NCBI GenBank assembly: GCA_015832175.1
Contig: WJXW01000014.1
Span: forward strand, 992,001 to 1,056,000
DNA: 64,000 nucleotides
Reading direction: 5' to 3'
Source of the DNA: Paraphaeosphaeria minitans
Taxonomy: Eukaryota; Ascomycota; Dothideomycetes; Pleosporales; Didymosphaeriaceae
Positions 56,356 through 64,000 of the stretch are shown here, piece after piece. How positions within the stretch are numbered: position 1 is the first letter of the stretch; each line of letters begins with the position of its first letter. The position numbers were made by a program, and so were the translations under genes. The notes under the pieces were generated by a model, which worked only from the letters and a program-made list of their open reading frames with translations, did no database searches and was not told the DNA's origin.

Positions 56356-56978
56356 GGTTACAGAAAGTTCGTGAATAGTTGGAAAGAGTAGGCATCATCC
56401 AAGGCTCCTTCCCTCCGAGTGCTCACCTTTGGCCCAAGCTCGTTTGCATCAGCATTTTACATGTCGTCTTTAACAGCTCCGACTACGCGCTCCTCTCGAT
56501 TTGTGAGTGCTTTCATTGCCTGACTTACTATCGATTCGACTCTGGTGTCCTTGCAGGGGATCTCAATCAAGACAACCGTAGTGGAAAACTAGACATTGTG
56601 TCACGCAACCGTTGGTAGCAATTCCGCAACCCCAAACCACCGTTCACTTCGAGCCCTTGTTTTAGGTTGCTTGGGTAACCTTTAGGCAGCGGGCTTTAGC
56701 TTTTCACCCAGAGCACTGACCACGCGTGAATCCAAGAGAGCTCGCTTTAAGCCACCATGGCGTCGAATTTTCGTATATATACACTTCCCTGGTGTACCTA
56801 CACCGCCGCTCCCTCACTCGCATCCCTCACCCTAGCTCACCAGGAGTGTTCCCGATCAGTGCACGCCCGGGACTTGTACCGATATCAGACCCTACGCGTG
56901 CAAGGTCCCTTTCGCAGGCGCGCGATCTACCTCGCTTCAACGGAAGCTTCGCCGCTGAACCAGACGACAATCGCCAAA
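56356..56978. promoter_or_regulatory. Promoter of DUF6604 gene with TATA box
   Basis: About 620 bp. A perfect TATATATA lies at 56774-56781, about 200 bp before the preferred ATG at 56979. The frame is open across it (ATG at 56757), but a TATA box inside supposed coding sequence argues for the later start. Confidence 0.5.
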
Positions 56979-59900
56979 ATGGATTACTACGGCATGAACG
57001 AGTTGCCCTATTCATACAAGCGATACAAGGGCTTGACGGGGTACTTCGAAAAATGGCTCATGAATGTCGCGAAAGAACGCGGTCTCGAGATCGCCAATCA
57101 GGTAGAAGCTGAAGCTGCGAAACGCAAGAAGACTGGAGGGTCGAAATCGCATCACATCCTTATAAAAGACCTTTTGCCTATGGCTGAGGCCGTTGCAAAG
57201 TCTGGGCAACCTTCGAAAGATACCTCCGGTCTCGCAGATTTGGATGACGCTATCCGCATCCGAAAAGAAGTCACCCAATGGTATCGTCTCCAACACCAGT
57301 CTGATGAGGAGCATCCCTACTTCACATCGGTCCTAGCCGACGTGCGTAAAGTGTTCAAAGATTGGATCTTTGTTAAGCCAACACAATCCGAAGCATGTAA
57401 GAGCAATAAGGAATCTTTAGGCAACAAAAATCAGAATTCCCTTGAGCAGGTTGCGGTCATAGTCGGCTACTTCGATGACTTAGCAGACACGGACGACAAT
57501 ATCGACGGACCAGATACAGACTCCAACGTAGAGACGGAGCCAGACCGGTCCAAAGCAGGTACGGGTCCCGACAAGCGATTGCCATCCCTCAATGCACCAG
57601 ACGCCGAATTTCAGGTACCAAAGGCAGACCTACGAATCGATCGAGAGTTCGAAGTACTTTGTTTCTTGTATGACCTTTATTCGCTCCGACAACGCGTCAA
57701 GAGTGTCTGGAGCGATTGGAGTCAGCGCAAGATAGGAACCATGACTGCTGCCGTTGTGTCTGACCTTGCAATGGCCCATATCCAGCAGAGGGTGGCAAGC
57801 CTTGCCAAAGAGTTGACTGACGACGGAAACAACCAGGATATTCTCGGCATCGTCGACAAACTCATGCAGCTGATACCGGAAGATCAGCGAGACGTTGCAT
57901 TGTCGGACAAGGAAAATGGATCGCAGGAGTACCCGCGCGATCTCTTCTGCTACGATGGCATCCGTACCATGAGCGAATATTGGCGTCTTGAAGCGGCCGG
58001 CGCTGCTGCGACACATGGGCTGCCTCGGCACGATTCTTTTCGGCTGCGGTTTCTTCTTCATTTCAAAGTGATCGGCACAGGAGGATTGGAAGCACCAGCC
58101 ATGGACAAGTTCACGGAATCATTATGCTCTACCGACTCACGATCCAAAGTTTGGCTTCCGTTTGGCTTTCAGGTCTTACTTGACATACAGCAACTTCTAC
58201 TAATAGAAGACAAGACAATGGGAGAGCTTAGAGACGACGTTCTCGACCACGGCCTATATATTGAAGAAATCATGAGGCAACAAATCGACTACGAAGACAA
58301 GATGTGTGCCATTGGTGAGAAGCCTGGTTACATGTCGACAGATGACTTCAAGTTTTCCAACACATATCTACCGACCTTGATGCGACTTCTGGACTGGCGA
58401 CTGCAGCTGCAACACGATGATTGCGAGGAAGTGTCGGAAATGTGCAACCTTGCTTTCGTTGCCGCACATCCAATCTTCTGTGGGATTACTATGTGGTTCT
58501 ATCATCGACTATATCACAGCGGCGCTATCAGCACGATTTGTTGGTTTATGGTTGGACTCGCCCATATTTACAATGCTTGCCGTCAGGTGGGCGGGTTAAA
58601 AAGTCCTTGGCCAGACTTAGAGTTCGTCATCCAGTCTCAAGGACCCTCGCGAATCTTTATTGGCGGTCCACCTACAGAACCCGACACTTTCTATCAGCGT
58701 GTGCGACTAGCTCTGGGCAACTCTGTCCGTGAACATGCTTCCGACTACTATCGACACAAGAATGATCGACTCAATTCCGTGGGGAGGCAGAAACGTGGTC
58801 TTGCTAATTATCCTCTCCTAGAGGCTAAGATCGTAGCATACTACCAGACAAAGACCCAAGAGAATCGATCGTCACTGCTACACAACATCTTCGTGTTCCT
58901 ACACAAGGACCTTGGGAACACCGTTGCGAAAGGCTCGACCACATCACCAAATGAAGAAGAATCGAAGACATCTCAAATCCAGGAGAAAGTCCGGATCATT
59001 TTCAAAGCAATTGCTCTCAAACGCGCGTTGCGAACGAAGAACAAGAAGACACGCAAGAAGAACAAGTCCAAGGTCCCAGACTTCTACGGAAAGGATGGTG
59101 TGCACGACAAATCCTTGGATCATGCGACTTCTCAATTGGCTAAACATGAGCTTTATGCCAACTTCGATCACTTCGCTTTTTTTCGGCGAGCCTACGAAAT
59201 CGTCAAACGTATTCGGACGGAGATCCTGTGGGATAGTAACAAAGCACTCATTACGCTAGATGCTGCACAAGAGGCTCCCAATGACCTTTCGCTTCTCGTC
59301 GGTCTGCTTATTAACCTCGCGCCCCCACAGGACAAAAACGACTCGGTGTACGCTGCTAAACATGCCCTTGGGATGGAGAAGCTAGAGAGCATTGCGAAGA
59401 TCATGCAGGAGTTCATCTCCGAGCGAGGTGATCTCGAGTTGAAGAACGCCGAAGGGCAAATGAAGCGTAGAAGGGAGCACGGCACTGTACCGCGCGAGAA
59501 GCTTTCCTTGGAATCGGTCAAAGAAGCGAATATCCAAGGAACTAATCCTCAAATGAATCCGCTTCTAAAGATAGAGGCCAAGCCTGTCAAGGACGCAGCT
59601 CCTAAGGTGTCCGTTCAATACGACCATTCTGGACCCGAGCCTCTAGATGGATTTCAACCTGTACAGTTTCGCAGCCAAGCTGATCAATTCATGTCTGAGC
59701 TCGCAGATGCACCTGAAGCTTTACTGTTCGGCAAACAACCTGTCCAATGTGGTGGCCAGAGCACTGAGCCTTTCCATTTGGGTAATGAACCTGTTCAATT
59801 CAGTAACCAAAGCAATGTGCCTTTCCTTTTCGGCCCTGAACCTATCCAGTCTGGCAAGCAAGGACATGGGTCTTTCCACTTTGGCAACTATAAGCACTCA

Positions 59901-60872
59901 ACATTCGACTTTGATCGCGCGGTCGATATCGCCGCCAAGGCTTGGGGTATGCCTAGTCCGTTTAACGCGCCTGAAAACAAGAAATACAGCGAGCCTGAAG
60001 ACGCAGCGGTCAAGCCTGAAGCAAAATCATGGACTGCAGGTGCGTCAATCAAGCCAGAAGCCAACTCGGCGCTCGAGATTTCAGTCTTGCAGCCAGAAGC
60101 TGTACACACCTCCAACAATTCATTACTGAAGCTTAGTCCGGCTTCTGAGCCCCAGCGAGATGAAGTCGACGAATCTGCACGGGGCGAAAACCTGAACACG
60201 TGTCAAAGTCAAGGGAATGCGACTGTCACAGGCGAGCTGTCCGCTTTTCATAATTCTAAGTCCTCCCCAGACGCGATACAGGCGCGCGTCGATCAAGAGA
60301 ATCAAGGTCGCTCCAACCGCTGGTCGGATGTGGGAGAAGAGATCGAGAGTGCCAAGTCCGCTGATGACCGAGCCCTCGAGAGCGATCTGTCCAAGTACAT
60401 TGCCTTCAGGCAGGCTATACGAGCCCAATACCCATCAATGGCGAGCCCTGTTTCGGACTTTCAGCCTGATGAAGAAGCTCGCTCTCCAAGTCCCCTGCAT
60501 TTACCTCCACGCGCGGAAGACATCACTGACCACGCACCCGGAGAGCGTAAGCTTACATATTCTCTGTTCGACGTATATCACCGCTTCACCTACCGCAGCA
60601 CGCGATCGACCCGACCACAAAAGTACATATCGTCTGCGCGCCTTGATCGCCTTCTTACTCGTACTCGTAAAGCTTCTGGATCTACGCATCGCCTGGTGGG
60701 CGCAGTGAAGCATCGCATCTGTCACAACTGCTACGGACGATGCATGGTGGGTCACGCTCTTTTGGGAGCTATGCATGATGCTTGGTGGTATGGCGCTATA
60801 ACTGAGGATGATGGGTGGGAGACTGACGATGGATCGGAGACTGATGATGAGTGGGATATTGGCGATGAGTAA
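56979..60872 (+). CDS. Large DUF6604-domain protein with internal repeats
   Basis: An intronless gene of 1297 residues from ATG 56979 (MDYYGMNELPYSYKRYKGLT); an ATG at 56757 would add 74 residues. The N-terminal part (about 5-260) matches my memory of fungal DUF6604: a SYKRYKGLTGYFEKWL motif, then ILIKDLLPMAEAVAKS and EVTQWYRLQ. The middle (about 270-800) is helical with KK-rich stretches. Residues about 890-970 carry four imperfect 18-residue repeats of the form GxxPVQxxxQxxxPFxF, followed by PEA repeats (KPEAKS, KPEANS, QPEAVH). The C-terminus has RICHNCYGRC and an acidic tail of repeated DD/ETDD. The function of DUF6604 is unknown. No TM or signal peptide. The gene looks intact, while the genes next to it are decayed. 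Confidence 0.8.
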   Translation: MDYYGMNELPYSYKRYKGLTGYFEKWLMNVAKERGLEIANQVEAEAAKRKKTGGSKSHHILIKDLLPMAEAVAKSGQPSKDTSGLADLDDAIRIRKEVTQWYRLQHQSDEEHPYFTSVLADVRKVFKDWIFVKPTQSEACKSNKESLGNKNQNSLEQVAVIVGYFDDLADTDDNIDGPDTDSNVETEPDRSKAGTGPDKRLPSLNAPDAEFQVPKADLRIDREFEVLCFLYDLYSLRQRVKSVWSDWSQRKIGTMTAAVVSDLAMAHIQQRVASLAKELTDDGNNQDILGIVDKLMQLIPEDQRDVALSDKENGSQEYPRDLFCYDGIRTMSEYWRLEAAGAAATHGLPRHDSFRLRFLLHFKVIGTGGLEAPAMDKFTESLCSTDSRSKVWLPFGFQVLLDIQQLLLIEDKTMGELRDDVLDHGLYIEEIMRQQIDYEDKMCAIGEKPGYMSTDDFKFSNTYLPTLMRLLDWRLQLQHDDCEEVSEMCNLAFVAAHPIFCGITMWFYHRLYHSGAISTICWFMVGLAHIYNACRQVGGLKSPWPDLEFVIQSQGPSRIFIGGPPTEPDTFYQRVRLALGNSVREHASDYYRHKNDRLNSVGRQKRGLANYPLLEAKIVAYYQTKTQENRSSLLHNIFVFLHKDLGNTVAKGSTTSPNEEESKTSQIQEKVRIIFKAIALKRALRTKNKKTRKKNKSKVPDFYGKDGVHDKSLDHATSQLAKHELYANFDHFAFFRRAYEIVKRIRTEILWDSNKALITLDAAQEAPNDLSLLVGLLINLAPPQDKNDSVYAAKHALGMEKLESIAKIMQEFISERGDLELKNAEGQMKRRREHGTVPREKLSLESVKEANIQGTNPQMNPLLKIEAKPVKDAAPKVSVQYDHSGPEPLDGFQPVQFRSQADQFMSELADAPEALLFGKQPVQCGGQSTEPFHLGNEPVQFSNQSNVPFLFGPEPIQSGKQGHGSFHFGNYKHSTFDFDRAVDIAAKAWGMPSPFNAPENKKYSEPEDAAVKPEAKSWTAGASIKPEANSALEISVLQPEAVHTSNNSLLKLSPASEPQRDEVDESARGENLNTCQSQGNATVTGELSAFHNSKSSPDAIQARVDQENQGRSNRWSDVGEEIESAKSADDRALESDLSKYIAFRQAIRAQYPSMASPVSDFQPDEEARSPSPLHLPPRAEDITDHAPGERKLTYSLFDVYHRFTYRSTRSTRPQKYISSARLDRLLTRTRKASGSTHRLVGAVKHRICHNCYGRCMVGHALLGAMHDAWWYGAITEDDGWETDDGSETDDEWDIGDE

Positions 60873-61459
60873 GCGGCATGGTTGACTTGTTGAGGACATT
60901 GGCATCTGGCGTTTAATATTCTGTGTTGCACCCCTGCGTGTGATGTAGGTACTGTTCTATTTTGTTTTATTTTGTCGTACAGATTTTGAACAGCGACAGC
61001 TGATTAACATTTTCCAACGTCTTCCACTGGCAATCAAACCCCAGTAGGATGATAAGCCTTGTAAACCTGCAGTGATCCCTCAATGCACTGCACCAATGTC
61101 AAAAAAGTATAACCATGGCAATCACCCATTCAGGAGGGTTTCGCCGGTCGTGCAACCACTGTCGCCATATCGTCGGCTTTGTCTGATCGAAGGTCTCTTT
61201 CAGATCGACGAGGCGGTCGCGCCAGTAGTTGTAGCTCTGGATGCGACGATGTTCTCGTAATACCGGCCCTGATGTACTCATGCTCTAACCGACCTTGTTA
61301 ATGCCCATCTGTCGGGAAAGACGCGTGCGTGCGCTTCTGCCATGTTCGGAAAAGAGCAGCGTGATCGTGCGAAGGGCTTCCTCGGCTAGACCCGGTAAGG
61401 CTACGGCAAATGCAATTCAGATAAAGAAACAAATCTACTTTCAATCAATATATCATGTT
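60873..61459. other. Intergenic, nothing supported
   Basis: About 590 bp downstream of the DUF6604 gene. No coding trace was recognised. Confidence 0.4.
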
Positions 61460-62396
61460 TTTGTACCCAGTGCGTCCCGTGCAGGAAGATCTCCAACAAT
61501 CAGTACTCGGATAGAGCTCGACTTCGGATCCGATAGTGAAAGAGAGGAGGATGAGGACGAAGAAGAAGACGATCCTGAAGAAGGCCATGAAGACAATCCT
61601 GCTAGTAACTATCGGAGCGTTGATGAACGAGGTTCTTACGCTTGGAGTAGTCCATCCAGCTGCTATCAAGGCAGTACTCGATGTTCTTCAATGCAGACTA
61701 ACCTCACCATACCCAGCAGCCAAGACTTGAGGAGTTTTGAGCCTGGAACACACAAACCCTCTACGGATATCCTGTCGTCAAATCGTACGTATATAGATGG
61801 AAAAGCTTAGGACCATTCCTTCAAATCTCTGACCGGGTTACTCTATAACCTGGGCAGCCTCGTTTATTCGTCTTGTGAGAACGACTGCGCTTTGATAAAA
61901 ATTGAAACCCCGCAAATTCAGAAAACCCTGCAGTCATGTCAGCTTCCTAAGATATACTACTTGATTGGCATAACATCGCTACGCACCCTGTAGAAGGGAA
62001 TGTATAACCGCACATCTTACATCTGGAGAGCGAAGTGGAGTTTTATCAGCAACATTATCGTACACTTGGCTGCCGTACAGTATTCAGTTTTAGGAGACCT
62101 ACATGTTCAGGTTGAATGGGCCACTTGTATACGGTAACTGTGGTTTCAGAGTTGTTAGTGCTACTACGGGTGAATTGTTTGGCTATATCGTCGCTGGATG
62201 TCAAACAACAGGTTCAGCATACATGATGGCTGCATATTATGTCAAGCCCGCATTGCTTTCAGCAATTTTAGCAGGGCAAAATGAGACCAACGACCAGATT
62301 GATGTAGCGACCGACTACTTAATTAGCATTCTCCACTACATCGGCGATTCCAACTTCAGACCTGGCTGGTTCAGATTCGACGACCCTGGGATCTAG
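61460..62396 (+). pseudogene. Decayed member of a fungal family with a GDCGSWV-like motif
   Basis: Traces lie in order but in different frames. An acidic stretch (about 61505-61600) is followed by a segment at 61850-61993 with LVYSSCENDCALIKIETPQIQK, ending in TAG (61991). Then, from 62007 in another frame, come LTSGERSGVLSATLS and a TAG at 62091-62093, continuing in the same frame with FRLNGPLVYGNCG and TTGELFGYIVAGCQTTGSAYM to the stop at 62394. The order 'ALIEI ... G.LS.T ... L.GPL..GDCGSWV ... GELYGHIVAG' is that of a large family of filamentous-fungal proteins of unknown function. Here the GDCGSWV core is altered to GNCGFRV. Two stops and at least one frameshift make it non-functional. 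Confidence 0.65.
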
Positions 62397-62399
62397 TAG

Positions 62400-62886
62400 T
62401 TTCTAAGACCCATGGCCAAGCGTTGCCTGCCAGGATCGAACCCCTTATGAAGAGGAGATATTTCTAGAGTCTCGACTCCGTATCAACCCAACCGATGATC
62501 ACCTGCTGGCTTTCCTGCGAGACTACGACGAGGACACGGCTGAGGAAGAAGTTATTACTTTATTTTGCTCTAGCATACATATCTCTGCATTTACTAACCC
62601 ACGTGCGAATCACTCACAGAGAGCATGGCTCGATGATCGCGGAGGGAATCGTAGACTCACAAAAGATGCATCTAATAAGCGCACCGATTAATTGCCGTTC
62701 TGAGAATACAACCCTGCTTTGGGCGCACTGACCTTATTCCGACACCTGCTACAAAAGGTACGTGTACCTTTTCGCTTGACTAGATAACCTGCTAATTAAT
62801 GAGAACATCGTTTTTCGCTTAGTTCCCCACCTGATGCAGATCGAAGATTAATGTAAGTAGGCGCCACCTCTGTTGATTTTTTAACT
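62400..62886. other. Interval between two relics, nothing supported
   Basis: About 490 bp. A GGTTCGATCC-like word on the minus strand near 62433-62442 does not belong to a tRNA. Confidence 0.4.
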
Positions 62887-64000
62887 TTGTTTCTCGTCAA
62901 GACAGTTATGTATCAGGACTACCTAACCCCGGTTTTCGCGTATGCACTCATGGAGACTGCTACCCAACACCAATCAGCCACACTAAAAATGGCACTCTAC
63001 ATGCACATTGCACGAAAAATAGACTTGGGATTAAAACTATCGGTCTATAAGCACTCACAATGCAAGAGCTCATGCTGATACATGTCTCCACTACAAAAAC
63101 TACGGCGCATTCGAGCTCTATCTTCATGTCCCATTGCCTAATCTGGAAACGCCTGACAGCAACTCGAATCCTCTGGACGATCAAAGTGACAGTTTCTGTC
63201 CAGATATTTGGGACGTATCTTCGATCATTAGCAGTAGTGCGCCACCCTCTGGGGAAAGTCGCCACTTCCTTCACATGTGGCATGTAGCTATCAATATCTG
63301 CGGTGTCGCAAACTGTCGTTGGACAGGTTACGCATTTGTTGTTGGCGATGGAAAGATGGATGAGGATAATTTTGACTGCACTGCCATGTTCCCAGATCAA
63401 TTTGCTGCAAATGGCGAAGGCAACGCGGACCACGTTTTATGGGCCCGAGAGAGTATTTCCTGCTCATCATTCTGATTCGAGTGGAAAAGGTTATCAGAGC
63501 ATGGTCTAGCCTCATTAAAAAAATTGAGAACAGCCATCAGGAAGGTAAATTCGGCTCAGATATCATTCACGCGCACAACGAAGATACCGCCAGGACATTC
63601 AGACGCATACAGAAAGCATTCAAGACTCGGGGCATGCTAAACGATATCATCTTAGAAACCAACCAATGCGGAACGACTTTTCGGCCCCTGACGGAGACAA
63701 AATTTATTTTGACAAGGCAGAGGGCCTCTCGGTCACCTCCCGAACACAGACGAGTCGTTGCCTTTTGGACCTCAGGAGTAAATTCCGCAAGGTGCGCGTC
63801 CTACAGCGAAGGCTAGAGACCGTCGAGCACTGATATCAGAGGGCTGTGGACAGCCTCGAACGGCGGCTAGCCATAGAGAGCAATATGGCTGTGAAATCTA
63901 GCGGCGCATATGCCCAACTGATTGTCGCTTGGATATCGCCCGTCGCTATAGTGAGTGCACTTTTCTCAATTCCAGCCCCATTCGGAAGTTTTCTCCGAAT
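62887..64000 (+). pseudogene. Decayed CorA-like fungal-family gene (runs off window)
   Basis: Traces run in family order across several frames. Near 63095 is NYGAFELYLHVPLPNLETPD, then ADVSS-like VSSIISSSAPPSGESRHF and MWHVAINICGVANCRWTGYAF (63134-63450). After a 2-nt shift at about 63447-63452 comes REYFLLIILIRVEKVIRAW. After another shift comes APDGDKIYFDKAEGLSVTSR, then a TGA at 63831-63833, and LAIESNMAVKSSGAYA leading into WISPVAIVSALFSIPAPFG near the window end. The last block is like the membrane segment of fungal CorA-like proteins. The 2-nt shift is an extra AG in a GAGAGAG run. The gene is broken by at least two frameshifts and one stop. The 3' end is outside the window. Confidence 0.7.

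Noticed and set aside
56757..56978. 74-codon N-terminal extension of the DUF6604 gene
   Set aside because: It contains a TATATATA box and unconserved sequence; the family motif begins just after the ATG at 56979.
62425..62450. tRNA B-box-like GGTTCGATCC on the minus strand
   Set aside because: The flanking bases do not form a T-stem or acceptor stem, and no A box lies at the right distance.

Overview
The window comes from a filamentous ascomycete nucleus (Pezizomycotina, most likely Dothideomycetes). The signs are short GT-AG introns of about 45-100 nt with CTRAY-like branch sites, a typical set of fungal single-copy genes, and accessory families confined to filamentous fungi (DUF6604, HET, CorA-like). 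Gene models were spliced by hand: exons were joined where donor, acceptor, phase and protein similarity agreed. I found no tRNA, intact rRNA, CRISPR array or intact transposon.

Layout. 1-1395 is the 3' part of a Trk potassium transporter. 1.6-7.4 kb holds an NTF2-like protein, a small one-TM protein divergent from ERD1, and a probably broken unknown gene. 7.9-12.8 kb holds the divergent pair MSH4 (meiotic recombination) and RSA4 (60S ribosome assembly). 14.1-18.3 kb has a conserved fungal protein of unknown function and a SWIM zinc-finger protein. 18.3-27.2 kb is gene-poor, with one short bZIP-like gene. 27.2-31 kb has a Gts1-type ArfGAP and a glycine-rich membrane protein. 31.9-42.3 kb has an unrecognised four-exon gene, SHR3, MCM7 and PEX1, the last two divergent. 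43.8-50.5 kb has a 57-residue membrane protein, a HET-domain relic, an SDR enzyme, ERJ5 and a PRA1 protein. 50.6-56.4 kb has a low-complexity conserved protein, a DnaJ protein with tiny exons, and the divergent pair COQ10 and TRM140. 56.4-64 kb is accessory: an intact 1297-residue DUF6604 protein, then two decayed genes of expanded fungal families, the last running off the window.

Most genes are unrelated housekeeping functions, and no operon-like logic is expected. Three divergent promoters (MSH4/RSA4, MCM7/PEX1, COQ10/TRM140) are compact. The most unusual part is the right end, where an intact DUF6604 gene sits beside relics with in-frame stops and frameshifts. Together with the HET relic at 45 kb this suggests turnover of self-recognition or accessory genes. 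I found no clearly new multi-gene system. The best leads are the DUF6604 protein with its internal repeats, the unrecognised 388-residue protein at 31.9-33.3 kb, and the decayed genes.
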